From Paraspadella gotoi (lineage: Eukaryota > Chaetognatha): a stretch of 64,000 nucleotides of DNA. The first letter of the stretch is position 1. The number at the start of each line of letters is the position of its first letter. The position numbers and the translations under genes were made by a program. Positions 27,559-39,598 of this stretch are shown one piece after another. Below the pieces are notes generated by a model. It was not told where the DNA came from. It saw nothing but the letters and a program-made list of their open reading frames with translations, and did not search any database. Where the stretch lies: contig CM119263.1 in the NCBI GenBank assembly GCA_051294375.1, positions 2,596,989-2,660,988 of the forward strand, read 5' to 3'.

Positions 27559-29468
27559 ATGAAGCGAACGCTGAGTCCAGATTTCCAAGATGACGAAGAC
27601 AGAAGCGGAAAGTGGCCAGAGTATTGTCGCACGATCATCATCAAAGGTAAACAAACAACTTGAGTATTTGAACGTAATAAGAGTCGAATTCGGCAACAAA
27701 TGTTTGTTTACTAACTGACAGAGATCTTGCCACTTAGAATTTTGGAGTTAAAATATTTCAAAATGCCTTTTCGATGTATCAACCACTGCATTGTATCCGG
27801 CCCCTAATAATTCTTACAGTTATTTTAGTAAATGTATTGTTTGATGTATGTATAATATACATTGTATATATGTAAATGTACTGTGAATGTACTTGCACAA
27901 TACAAATCTGGCGGCAACGGAATTCTACCTAAGCTCCAACGCAATCCACCTCATCTCATCCAATTTCCTGTCACAGGTTCCAACGGATCGACGAAAGAGT
28001 TGGTGTTCCCCCGCGCTCTGGACCTGGACCGACCCAAACGCGCGCGCACGATGTTTTCGTCGACGCAACTGGAAAGGCTGGAGACTCGGTTCGCCAAGAA
28101 CCAATATCTCGTCGGGAAGGAAAGAGTGGATTTGGCGCAGGAGCTCGACCTTACCGAGATGCAGGTGAGTTGAGTTTGGAAGGTTTAATAATGAGCAGGA
28201 GCAGGTTTTGGTGTCCACGGCATGGAATGTAGCAGGTTAACGATAAGCATAACCCAATATCACTGGGTTAAAAAAACCATCGATCATTTTTAAAAACTAC
28301 CAGTTTTCTTTAATCACGTTATCTCCTTGTGGTTCGAAAGTTGTGAGTATAGAGTGTTATCGAAATTCGAAACCTTTTTGTTCGAAATACCTATTTATAT
28401 ATATATCTATTAGATTATTATTATTATCATTATCATCTTACTTATTTAAAAACTATGCCTTTTCTTCTCTTTCTTTTCAATTTTAAGTTCTCTTATCATT
28501 GTCGCTTACAATCCTCTTCACATAGCTGAACGCGCCATTCAATTTCAATCTTTTAAATAGTTATCACCGCCTTTAGAACTTTTCAGTAAAAAAATTATAC
28601 TTGTAACACAAGTTGTATTCTATACTAATTTTTTTAATCCTTATTTTGAAATCTGGCAATCTGTTTTATTATTTTAATACTTTTATACTATTTTTAAACT
28701 TTCTGTTTCCAGGTGAAAGTTTGGTTTCAAAATCGTCGAACGAAACAAAAAAAAGATTCTGAGAAAGAGAAGACTCCTCCTCCTCCTCCTCCTCTTCCTC
28801 GCGAATCCGCGGCGTCAATCGATTTCCTCAAACTCCTCGAATCGACGACGCCGTTTTTGTCCACGACGCCGCACGACACCGCTCGGTCATCGGCGCCGAG
28901 TTTTGGCGCCGCTTCGTCGACGACGCCATTTTTCTCGTCGACGCCACAAATTCCTCCTCCGTCGCTCCTCCGCTCGACCGGCGCCGATCCGACGCTCGAT
29001 TTCGCGCTCACTTTCCCGGCATCTCTCACAACGGCGACGCCGGTGACACGCAACGACGCCGCTGATCCTTCGACGCCACCCTCGGCGTCAAAACCGGCGC
29101 CTGCGTCGACCTCGGTCGCCCATTTCCTTCCTACGCCGCTAGAGGGACATTTGTCGGTTTTCGGTTTGCCGACGTCGGCGCCGCCAACGCTCTTCGCTAC
29201 GACGTCACGCACTACGGCGCCGGTGACGCCGCCAATTTCGACCGGCATCGTCTTCGGCGGACGCGCGGCGCCTCGATCTCCCTTCGCTGCGTCGCATCTC
29301 CCGTTTTGGTCGGCGATCTACGGCGGCGGCGCCGGATGGCCGCTCTCCTCTTCCTCTTCCTCCTCCGCCTCGTCGCTATACCCCACTTCCTCTTCCTTTC
29401 CTCTTCCTCGTCCCTCTAGCGTCGCGATTCCAAGTTTGAACTCAGCGATCGATTCGACTTCGGTTTAA
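27559..29468 (+). CDS. VAX: Ventral anterior homeobox (VAX) transcription factor, 3 exons
   Basis: Homeodomain DNA-binding regulator of anterior neural and eye patterning in animals. Exons 27559-27646, 27977-28164 and 28713-29468; 343 residues (human VAX1 334). The homeodomain spans about residues 47-107 (RPKRARTMFSSTQLERLETR to VKVWFQNRRTKQKK), Gln50-type, preceded by the VAX hallmark YCRTIIIKG..KELVFPRALDLDRPKR. The intron between Q44 and V45 of the homeodomain is typical of related ANTP-class genes. After it, AASIDFLKLLE matches the conserved VAX motif. The rest is Pro/Thr/Ser-rich with repeated FLSTTP and FSSTP-like words, built from an ACGCC-rich exon. No frame problems. Start is the only ATG before the conserved block; 5' UTR is probably ~200 bp. 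Confidence 0.93.
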
Positions 29469-30085
29469 CGAAATTCAGGTCGAATTTTTAAGGACATCTA
29501 AAGTCATGTCACTACTCTCTCATTATATACTTTTTCTACTTTTCTTATTATGTATAAATTGTATCTACTAGTATTACTTGGGTATAGTTAATAAGTTAAT
29601 GAATTGTTATCACCCGTAACCTTGTAATTAATGCTGCACGATCATAATTATGGATGTGTGAATGCACTTTTATTTTAAATATATAGAGAGATTAATTGAA
29701 ACAATTTGTTAATTTTGTAAATCAAAAAATATTTAAGAGTTAATTTTGAAGCCCGCGAGTCGTTTTAATTTATCGCGCTCCTTGTTCAATTTTCTCCTAA
29801 AGATTTAAAAAGAAGAAATTAATTATCATAATCAATAATAATAATAATTTCGTTTTCCCGTTGGCTCGAAAATTACCAAAGCATTTTGATAATTTGACTA
29901 ACGTTTGACAAATTAGTCGGAATGTCCTTTTGTTTTTTCGATGTCGTCCCTCGAGAGGTGGGGCTTTCGTAACCGCGGCTTAGTGAAGGGTGGGTGTCCG
30001 GAGGTGGAGAGTCAACTACGAATCGGAACCTAAATCTTTAACGTAGGGGAGTGACAAGATGACACTGGTTATGAAGAATCGAAAA
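29469..30085. other. Convergent 3' region, no gene
   Basis: AT-rich VAX 3' UTR and spacer up to the stop of the convergent minus-strand gene. No coding signal. Confidence 0.6.
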
Positions 30086-31052
30086 TCAGGTTTTTATATT
30101 GAGGTTATGAAGCCGCTGTAACCACTCATTAACGAGTAACATGCTTCCGAACCGAGGATCCTCCTCGTCGCCGCTGCCGCCGCCGCTGCCGCCGCTGCCA
30201 TCGTCGCTGTCTCCACGACGAAACCATCTCCCTCGTTCATTCATCGCCGCCGCATCGAAGTCCTCCAAAGATCCGCGACCGACTCGACGGTTAGAGTGTC
30301 GACGCCTCTCGGTCACGCGTCCCGTCCACGGTCTCAGATGGCCGGTGCTCGAGTCTAAGGTCTGCGACCAACGTCGACGGCCGCGCCCACTGTCGCCGGT
30401 GTCTCCCGTCGCCGGCCGACGCCGCCGCCAATTCCATTCGTGGCGTCGATTTCCGTCCGGCGCGTCGATGCGGTTTCCTTCGTCGTCGAAGTGACCTTCG
30501 TGAGAGTAACGGTGAGTCTCGACGAATCTGTGTTCGGGGCGATAGTTGTGAACGTAGAAAAAGTGATCCTCCGAGTGAGGAAGGCTGAAGGGAAAAGAGA
30601 GGTCGCTAGTTGTGTGAATGAAGTTGAGACAATTTTGTCTTTGGCCTTAATAGTTTATTTTAGTAATTCTACTTCTAGCATTTAGTGTCAGTGATGGTCA
30701 GTTCATTTAAAAAATAACAGTTACTTAAAACAAAAACTTTTAAAATACACACATAATTCGATCTATTTAAAAAATATTTATATGACTTCAATTGGTTGCT
30801 TCTAAAATCGCAAGATCGTTTGAAAAAAAATTTTTAGTACCGAAAAGGTGAGTACATAGATGAGTTTTAAATCTTTACTCTTCATAATGTAAGTCTTCAT
30901 ATGTATCTGAATACAAATAAGATATTTATTGATAAATATTTAATTCGAAACCTGTACCCGTTCGATTCTTCGCGCGACATGTCGACACCGAAAACGAGGG
31001 CGACGCAAATCGGCAACGCCCACCACGGCGCCACGGACCACAAAGACGCCAT
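30086..31052 (-). CDS. Unrecognised secreted precursor protein, 2 exons
   Basis: Exon 1 31052-30952 and exon 2 30584-30086, joined in phase across a GT-AG intron with a good TTTTCCCTTCAG acceptor; 600 bp, 199 residues. TAG lies directly before the ATG, fixing the start. Residues 1-~25 form a signal peptide (ASLWSVAPWWALPICVALVF). The body is His/Tyr-rich (HFFYVHNYRPEHRF, HRYSHEGHFDDEG), then has strongly basic clusters RRRR (~87-90), RRR (~103-105) and RRR (~127-129). The 21 residues between the last two include RPWTGR, a possible amidation-type Gly-Arg. A Gly/Ser/Asp-rich linker and a conserved-looking end (MLLVNEWLQRLHNL) follow. It could be a prohormone or a secreted matrix protein; I recognise no family. 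Convergent to VAX. Confidence 0.6.
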
Positions 31053-31979
31053 CTATTTCTTATATTGTAGTCGTTACAAAATTTGTAATAGCACCCGAGA
31101 ACTACGCCTGGAAATATCGAGCGAAAAAGACGGGAAGACCTCACTACTCAAACCGGCGGCTTTTTCCAGAAAAACTTACTTTTCTTTCTCGCGACAATTT
31201 TTATCGAGCCTTGACCGGCGAAGCCGGGTCAGGCTTATGATATGTTTTAGGTTGCTTCTTGTGACGTAGTCGTCGTCGTCGTCGTCGTCCGTCCGTCACG
31301 CTGTTTTCATATATAAAACACTACGTCTTATAGGTTTGGCTGTGACTACCGTTTTTAAAATAAAAATTATTATGAATTATGATAAAGTTTTACAAAATGT
31401 GCGATCATAGTAAGTTAAAAATTTAGATATGGCTTTTCATCTTGAAATAGCTGTGATATTTTCATATTACATTTGGATTTAAGTATTTTTTGTTTGAATT
31501 TCCACTTCATTATGATTTACTGCAATATGCAAATGAGATTAAAGTACTCCTTATAATATCAAATTAGTATATAGAAATGCTTTAATCTAATTTACATATT
31601 GCAGTATATATATTGAAGATGAAATTCAAAAAATTTGTTTTAAATTTTTAATAAAAAGGGAACTCAAAGGATTTTTTTAATGAGAAGCTATATCTTAATT
31701 TTAATACAAATATAAATTAAATCTTTTACAAGCTGCGATTGGAAAAAATTGGAAAAATTTCAATTGTAAACAATTGTAACATATTTTGCCTTTCTTTTAT
31801 TTCTTTAAATATATATAATTTTTTTTTCCTATTTGTCAGTTGCTGCTTTTTCTGAACCCTTAAAAACGAGTTCAGGTTCTGCAGTGACTGTTCAGCTGGC
31901 TTCCAGCTTTCTCTTTCTTTCTGTCTCTTTTCTCTTTTCTGTCTCTCTTTCTCTCTCTTTCTGTCTTTCTGTCTCTCTC

Positions 31980-32131
31980 ACTCTGTACGATCGTTCGTTT
32001 TTTGAAAAATTCTGATTATTTTTTCCTTCTCAAAACTTTTATTATCGCCATTTATTCCGCGCTTATTTTTTCAATACAAAATCCCAAATTTATATCTGAG
32101 ATATAATTGGAAAGAAATTCGGTTTTTCTTT

Positions 32132-32179
<48 letters not shown>

Positions 32180-32662
32180 CTTATTATTTTTTTAAAAAAT
32201 GAAGAATAACTTATAATGATATGCATTATCAACATATAAATCAGCTAATGTGACCTATTATATTTGCAGCACTTTCGCCGAATAATATAATTGCATGCAT
32301 CACATTTATAAAAAAAAAAAATTTTGTTTTTATTTATTATTGCAACTTTGGACCGGTTGGCCCACTATTGGCAAATTATATCTAAAATAGGAGTTGATAA
32401 GAGAGATATAGTCAAATTAAACATTACTTTTTTTGTTATTCTGATAATTTGTACTATTATTAAATTTATAAATATTTTAGTGTATATATTAATCATTTTT
32501 AACTTTTTTTTAAATAATAATTATTTGAGTTGTGATAACTATTTATAAATTAATTAAATATGGCAAATATTAAATTTGACCTCGGTCTGGTTTCTTCCTA
32601 AAAAAGACCATCTTTTTCTCTCTATCTCTCTTTCTCCTCTCTCTCTCTCTCTCTCTTTCTCC

Positions 32663-32702
<40 letters not shown>

Positions 32703-33056
32703 TTTTTTTTCCTTCTAAAAACTTTATTATCGCCATTTATTCCGAGATTTTCGTGGATTTTTCCTTCTAAAAACTTTTATTATCGCCATTTATTATTTTA
32801 TCTCAATACAAAATCCCAAAATACAATAACTTACTTAACCTAGATTTCGTGGTCGTTGCGGAGCAACAAGTAAACAATGTCGAGGAACATGACCTAATAA
32901 CGCGTTACGTGTATAAAAAAAATCAACATAGACCCAATTTCACGACGCCGTTGCGAGGCAACGCATAACCGATATAAACGAGCGTGACCTAATAATGCGT
33001 CTCTTTGGTGGGAAAACTCTCTCTCTCTCTCTCTTTCTCACTCTCCCTCCCTCTTT

Positions 33057-33135
<79 letters not shown>

Positions 33136-33395
33136 TTTTCCTTCTAAAAACTTTTATTATCGCCATTTATTCCGCGCTTTTTTCTCAATACAAAATCACA
33201 AATTTACATCCGAGATTTTCGTGGATTTTTTTTCTAAAAATTCTGATTATTCTTTATATAAACGAGAGAGACCTAAGAATGGCGTTTCGTTGGCGGGAAA
33301 ACTGTCCAGCTCTCTCTCTCTCTCTCTCTCTCTCTCACCTCTCTCTCTCTCTCCTCTCTCTCTCTCTCCTCTCTCTCTCTCTCCTCTTTCACTCA
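31980..33395. repeat. Local family of (CT)n-linked ~300-400-bp repeats
   Basis: Three or four diverged copies share the block CTTCTAAAAACTTTTATTAT CGCCATTTATTCCGCG, then an A/T-rich stretch ending CAATACAAAATC, followed by a (CT)n array: near 32020, 32712, 32770 and 33137. A second shared block, ACCTAATAATGCGT plus GGCGGGAAAACT, precedes the arrays near 32990 and 33290. Confidence 0.75.
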
Positions 33396-33429
33396 TACAC
33401 GCATTTGTTTGTTTTATTTACGATGAATG

Positions 33430-33655
33430 ATTCAGCGCGCAATGAATCACTATCATCGCATCATGAATGACTATCATCGTATCAATGAATGATTATCATC
33501 ATATCAATGAATGACTATCATCGCATCAATCATTTGATTATCATCACATCAGTCATTTTGTTATCATCGCATCAATTATTGGTTATCATCGCGTCAATAT
33601 TTGGTTATCATCGCATCAATATTTGGTTATCATCGCATCAATATTTGGTTACATC
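33430..33655. repeat. ~23-bp minisatellite
   Basis: About ten units of the type TATCATCGCATCAATATTTGG. The first units read AATGA in place of ATTTGG; the last three are nearly identical. Confidence 0.85.
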
Positions 33656-33752
33656 GAAAGCGGCTCGATCTTTATGCTTTTAAGATTTTTGCGGATATTT
33701 TGGCACCGAAACGGAAAGTTTCATCGTGAAAAAATATTAGAAGTTTTTAAGG

Positions 33753-33796
<44 letters not shown>

Positions 33797-34288
33797 CTAT
33801 TTTCAAATAAATAGTTTCAAATGGTTCTGTTCAAATCACGAGAACAAAAAAAAAACGAGATAACAGGTATAGTCGCCTAGTGTTCAGACTTTTTTATGAC
33901 AGTAACTACTTTTCAATACGGCCATTTTGTTGAATAAAATGGGACGGGCCTTCGCGGCCGAGGATTTTTCAAAACATTAAATAAACAAGTTATTACTTCT
34001 CAGGATTGGGCGAACGAGACCGGGTATTCTGAATAATATTTAGTGAATAGTGCACGTTGGGAGAAACCGTATCGGTGAGAAGTACGAAATGTCCTTTTAT
34101 ACTCATGACCTTTATTAGTATTTGCTTACACACCATGTGCCAATTTATTTAATTAATTAATAGATTCTACAACTAATCTCGACAAAACAAATAACATCAG
34201 CTGTTATTATGAATAGAATTAAACATTTTTTCTTCATGTAACCGGTTTTAGCTTCAAAACGTTAAAAGGCCAATATTTATGATAACTC

Positions 34289-34294
34289 TCTCCC

Positions 34295-34385
<91 letters not shown>

Positions 34386-34386
34386 C
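34289..34386. repeat. (TTTC)n microsatellite
   Basis: About 24 perfect TTTC units. Confidence 0.95.
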
Positions 34387-35227
34387 ATCTGACCTGAACT
34401 CAATTTTTTTCATTTATTTTCAGTCAAGTTTTCATGAACTCGGCAATCGTTTTTATACCCAGAAATTAGCCGAAACTTCTTCTTTAAAATAACAAGATAT
34501 ATATACTATTCATTATTCCCAAACAAAATTTAAACGCCCTTTTTTATAAATAATATTTTTAGCTATGAACTTATATTCGTTTTTATCTTAGTCTCTCTCT
34601 CTCTCTAACATGCACTCAGTCATTCTTACTCTCTCGCTCTCTCTCTTCATCTTGCGTTCATCACTTTATACTCGTTTGTGTGAGCTTTTTTGGGCCATCT
34701 CATCATGTGGCCGTCTTATCATGTGAGCTTTTTTGGGCCATCTCATCCTCGTTCGTTTTGTTTTCCCGTGATTTTATTTTTAAGATTCGCATATCGTTAA
34801 TCGTTAATCCCTGAACTTTATTTTCCCCTAATCTGTTACCAAGCCTATAACCCAAATCCTAATTCCTAACCCTAATTCCTAACCCTAACCTAATACTGGA
34901 AAAATAAGATTCATTTATCATCAATCATCATATTCATCATACGTACATTCTCGACTATCGCCTTTTGTTTTGTTTTTTTCCGGAATTCGGAAAATTAGAT
35001 AATTAATTAAAGCTTGACTCGTTACTCGTCAATTAAATCAAAAATCAAACTGGATTTTCGATTTGAAAATTCGACATATGTTGAAAACTGGTTCCGCACT
35101 TTACATTTTTATTTTTCCGTCGCACTAAATGATAAAGGAACAGACACGGAACCTCCCATAAAGCCACGACTTCCTCCGTTTCTCGCCACACCCTCCAGCC
35201 TCTCCATCTTCCCCAGCCGCCGTTGCC

Positions 35228-37131
35228 ATGGCCGCTAAAAGACGCAAGATGCCGCTTCGGCTGCCCCAAATGGGTCCGTCGGTCACGGACATGCTCAAGT
35301 ATCAACAGTCCAAATCGACGGAATCTTCGCGGGTCGGACCCAAAATTTCTCTCTTCAACGTCGAGTCGCAGTTTTATCCTTTTGGTCGAAAAGTCTTGGT
35401 TCCGCTCACGGCGGAATTCGTTGGTCTTTTCTTTCTCACCTTCATCGGCGCCTCGCAACAAGTGTCGTTCGCGTCGCCGAAAGGGGGCGCGGTGAGAATA
35501 TATGACTTTGAAGTATTTAAATGAAAAAAGAACAATGATTAGTATTCGTTAGGTAGAATATGAAATAAATTATAAAATTGTCACTTATAAATAGCGCTTA
35601 TATAAAAATTACATATACTGAGGAGACAGTGATTATTGATATATGTTAATGACAGAACCGTTCAATATAAGCAGTCCCTGAGCTTCGGATCAGGCTGTAA
35701 CACCGAGTTACAGGCGGGTTAAGCGCCCCGTCCCTCTAAACTGCTAGGCGACCACCGGGCCAGAACCCCGGACCTTTGGGTTGGGAGGCGAATGACTTGC
35801 CTCCGGCACCAATGGCCGCTGATGAACGGGTGGTGGATTTTAGTCCACCATAATACCTTATTTATTAAGCAGATAGTTTTCTCAAGACCGTTGAGAAAGT
35901 AATTACAACCGGCTTCTCTCTCCACTGCCAAACAAATTTACCACCGAGAAATTGACCCCGGAGTTATAGTATATTTAACATTAAAATTATGCGCTTTTTC
36001 CCTCTTGCCACAATTTTTGCTACTAGTTAGAGAATGCTTTGAACTATGTTAGATACACTGTACTAACTAGCATATTTTATTATTTTTTTTCTCATTGAAT
36101 TTGTCCAGAATGAAACTTTTTCCAGCGTGGATCTGGACGCCCTCGCCGGTCGATCCGCGAGTCCCGTCGTTGTCGGCATCACACTCGCTCTCCTCATCAA
36201 CTCGCTCGTCCACTTGAGCGGCGCCAACCTCAACCCCACCGCCTCTATCGCATTCCTCACCATCGGCGACTTACCCTGGCAGCTTTTTTTCCCTTACATC
36301 GTCGTGCAGATTCTGGGATCCACGTTGGGAGCCGCTTTTGTCAGGTAAGTTCGACTCGGGTATGTTGCAGTATCTGATGTCTTATTTGACGTGAATGAAT
36401 TTTCTTATTGATTTAACATCCGACAAGTTTCGAAATCATTATAATTAAAAATCTTTTTTTTTCTTCTATTTTTAGAGCGCTCATGCCGGCGGAGAAATAC
36501 TTGATGGGCGGCGGAGGAATGCTACTCACCAACGGAGATCTCGCGAAGGCTTTCGGCGTCGAAGTTGTCATTTGTTTTTTTATGATGTTCGTTGCCTTCA
36601 CTTCCTCCGTCGATCAGCCCTCTAACGCCGTCTTTGCTTACACCATCGGGTTTACCGGTAAACAAAAGAACTCCCGAGTAAAATGACATGCTGTGAAACA
36701 ATGCCTGGTTATGTTATATTAAAAAGAAACGGAGACATACCTACTACGTAATATTACTAATAATCTTTTCTGAAAAACTTGGCTGTAAATGGCTGTAATA
36801 CTCATAGCGTCGTATCACTCACCTCTTCCCTTCCAATTCAGTGACGGTGTCTCTTTACGCTTTCGGTCCCATCACCGGCGCCTGCATGAATCCCTCACGA
36901 TCGATTGGCGCCATCTTAGCCGCTTACGGTTTTGACTTTGGCCCCGAGACGTCGAAACTCTTCGCCGACGCTTGGACCAGCACGGGCGTTTACTTCGCGG
37001 GCGACCTGCTGGGCGGGTTCATCGCCGGCGTCGCTTACAAGCTCATCGCCAAGAATCAGAGTTACGCCTTCAAGTGGACGCAGATTCGTGAGCGTTTTTG
37101 TTCTGGTGAGAACGGTGATGAGGGGGCTTAG
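35228..37131 (+). CDS. Aquaporin-family channel with NPT and NPS boxes, 4 exons
   Basis: Membrane channel for water or small solutes. Exons 35228-35491, 36109-36344, 36476-36657 and 36842-37131; 323 residues. A ~60-residue basic N-terminus precedes six predicted membrane segments. The first pore loop reads LSGANLNPTASIA and the second ITGACMNPSRSIGA, so the canonical NPA boxes are NPT and NPS; the selectivity-filter Arg after the second box is kept (NPSRS). Other family landmarks: AEFVGLFFLTFIGA in helix 1 and GDLLGGFIAGVAYKL in helix 6. AATAAA at 37169-37174 ends the gene. The 5' coding start is the only ATG before helix 1 in exon 1. Substrate cannot be inferred; orthodox aquaporins rarely change both boxes. 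Confidence 0.88.
35690..35835 (-). mobile_element. tRNA-derived SINE-like element in aquaporin intron 1
   Basis: On the minus strand, TGGTGCCGGAGGCAAG resembles a Pol III A box, CGCCTCCCAACCCAAAGG an anticodon arm, and GGTCCGGGGTTCTGGCCC a worn B box. A non-tRNA tail follows. Boundaries are approximate, and only one copy is seen in the window. Confidence 0.5.
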
Positions 37132-37599
37132 ATCGAGTGGCCCAAACTTCCCGCATTATTCGGGATCAAATAAAAATAGAAATTACTTTGAATTTTTTTT
37201 ATAAATAAAAGTTTACATATATTGATTACGCTGTAAATAAAGTTGTCGAATATATTTCCTGCTTATAAATCTTGCAAAACTGTATGAAATATAATCAAAA
37301 TCTTGTTTTTTAAAAAAATATGAATTTTAAAAAAATCATTTCTTGTCCTGTCCCGAGAAGTTTAAAAACGTTGGTACTAGTTAGGCAAAGTTAAATTTCG
37401 AGCAAAAAGTTCACAACTGTGGTGACTGTAATTCAGTCTCTCAATAATCAATTAGTTTCAGTTCAGGATAAGTTTAAAAACTTTTAAATCGATTTTTTCA
37501 AAAAAATCAATCGATGCGGTTTTTATTAAACCACAAAATGTAATCATGGCTGATCTGCAAATTTTGTACTCTTAGTTCACTAATGATTAGGTAGCAAGT
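37132..37599. other. Spacer between aquaporin and the membrane-protein gene
   Basis: AT-rich 3' UTR and presumed promoter. No further coding signal. Confidence 0.6.
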
Positions 37600-39598
37600 A
37601 TGACATTTCGTCGGATCAGTTATTGTGACAATCTTCGCTTTAAACTCGCCACGTTTATCTTGGTCATTAACTCTTACCACGAAGGTAATGTTTTCAACTT
37701 TTCTTCACATGATGATGTTAAATACGTAGTATATTAAATATTGTTTTTAAAAACCAAGGAGTTTCATAATAAGTGGGAAAAACCAGCTAAGTGTATTTGC
37801 ATCATAGCTTACGCAAGGATCGATGCTACCTTTTCCTTGTCCGAATACGATGGTCATCTACTTCCTGTTGTCGAAAGTTTTCAAAGATGGCGACTTAATT
37901 TTCAAAGAAACTCTTCGCGCGAAAAAAACGACAACTCAGGAAAGACAATTCTGAGCGTGGCGTGGCTAACCTTTCCAAAGCACGAGTATGAGGTTTGCGG
38001 TAGTTTTTACTTGTAGACAAAATCATAGGGTGTGGGTCCGCTGTGGTTCTATTCAATATCAATTAATTAATTTATTTATAGCTCATCGCCGTGGATATTT
38101 CTGCAAATCTTAATCGATCTTGCGAACCATCAAAGAATATTCTCGAGTTTGTCTCGCTGCAGACTTCCTCGACAAAGTGTTGGAGCCCCAGCTGCGGCAT
38201 CCTCAAGAGAAGAGCGAGCCTTTGCGGCGCGGAAGGCGCGGCTCCGGGGCAACTGATCTCGCCGCGCCGCTCCGGTGCCATCGCGTACAGAATCTCTATC
38301 GACGCTGGAGTCTTTCGCCGATTTGTCCTCGAAGTCGTTCGAATCTCAGTCGACGAGAAGTTGGAAGATGTGCGTTTGAAGGAGGGCGACGATCTTCTGC
38401 TTCAATGTTGGTCGGGATGTCCAGGTACCGGGGTCGAGGAATTTGAGGCAAAATCAATTAATCATGAAGACGCAGGCGGAACAAAAACAATAAATGTTCT
38501 ATTGAGATCATCACCACTATTTATATAAATTTATTCCCGGAGGAAACGTCGCGCGAGTGTCCTTCGAGACGAACGTGACGCACAACAACAACAACAACAA
38601 CAATACCGTTTTCACTCCACTGAGGAACATCAGTCTCCTCAAGTTGATCAAAGTCAAGAAGAAAACTCTTAAGAGTCTCACGATCTTTGATGGCATACAG
38701 GTCGACTTTATTGATAAATGGCGACGCCACTGCGGAAATTTTGAAGGTAGGCGTCTATATTTAAAGCTACTAAAGTAAAACATAATCATCAAGGTCCAAA
38801 ATTGGATAGATGGGATAGCTCACTCAACAATTGGCTACGTCGCGTATTTTTTTCTTAGCAGAAACTTCGGAAGTGGCGTGGATTTGGCGTCTGCGGCTCC
38901 GCAACATGACGCGCTCCGTTCCTTCGTTGATTCGGTTCTCATTCGGTCGTGCACCACCTTGCGTATTCAATTTAATAGTTGACGCAAAAGTAAGAAAACT
39001 TCGGATCAGAGAAATACGTTCTGAAGACTGAAACTTAAATCCAACCAGACCATCTAATTTGATCATGGAATATTAACGATTTTATAAACGTTAGGGGACA
39101 TCGAGCGACGAAAGGGAAAGTCCCGTCGACGATGCCTACGACGAATACGACCCAACCGCCGCCTTTCAGACTCCCGTTCTCGACGTTCTTTTGGTCGCCA
39201 GCGTCCTCGTTGGAGTCCTCGTCGTCGTAGTCATCTTCTTCCGGACCGTTTTGTCCAGGTTTCGACGAAGATACGGGAAATGTGTAGGGATTAGGGAACG
39301 ATTAAAACGATGATTCATTGACGTCAGGGATGACAGGTGTGGCGAGGAATGCTGTATTGAGGGTTGCTGCGACGAGGGCTGCAGCGTCGACGAAACAGGA
39401 AATCGATGCTGCTTCTGCGGGGAGAAAATGAATTCGCCGAAGACGCGCTCGAGTCGAAAGCGTACCTTTGACGAAGTCGATGACGAAGATGAAGACGAGG
39501 GCTTACGCGGTGAACCGATCGAATTAAAGAGAATGTACTCCGACTCGCCTGAGGAGGCCGTCCGAAAAATTCCGGAGCGAGTCGAGTTAGAAATTTAA
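37600..39598 (+). CDS. Unrecognised single-pass membrane protein, 7 exons
   Basis: Exons 37600-37684, 37787-37992, 38082-38424, 38507-38746, 38859-38989, 39095-39258 and 39328-39598. All joins keep phase and sum to 1440 bp (479 residues). The N-terminus is signal-like (FKLATFILVINSYHE). An ectodomain of ~350 residues has scattered cysteines and a run of seven Asn within VTHNNN (N-glycosylation context). An acidic stretch (DDAYDEYDPTAAF) leads into one membrane helix, VLDVLLVASVLVGVLVVVVI. The cytoplasmic tail begins with a dense Cys cluster (CGEECCIEGCCDEGC, then CCFCGEK), then RKR and acidic residues. I recognise no family. A receptor or adhesion role would be a guess. The exon 4 acceptor is weak, so the model may shift there. 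Confidence 0.6.

Larger units (their letters stand above)
31053..35227. other. Repeat-rich intergenic region
   Basis: No supported gene. It contains a (GTC)n run and TGACGTAG, TATATAAAA-like words near 31261-31318, a family of (CT)n-linked repeats (31980-33395), a ~23-bp minisatellite (33430-33655), (CT)n at 33754-33792, (TTTC)n at 34289-34385, and degenerate CCTAAT words near 34850-34900. Confidence 0.6.

Noticed and set aside
28727-29248. 173-codon minus-strand frame in VAX exon 3
   Set aside because: Antisense to a well-supported homeobox coding exon.
33430-33655. CRISPR-like regular repeat
   Set aside because: No unique spacers, imperfect tandem units, eukaryotic context: a minisatellite.
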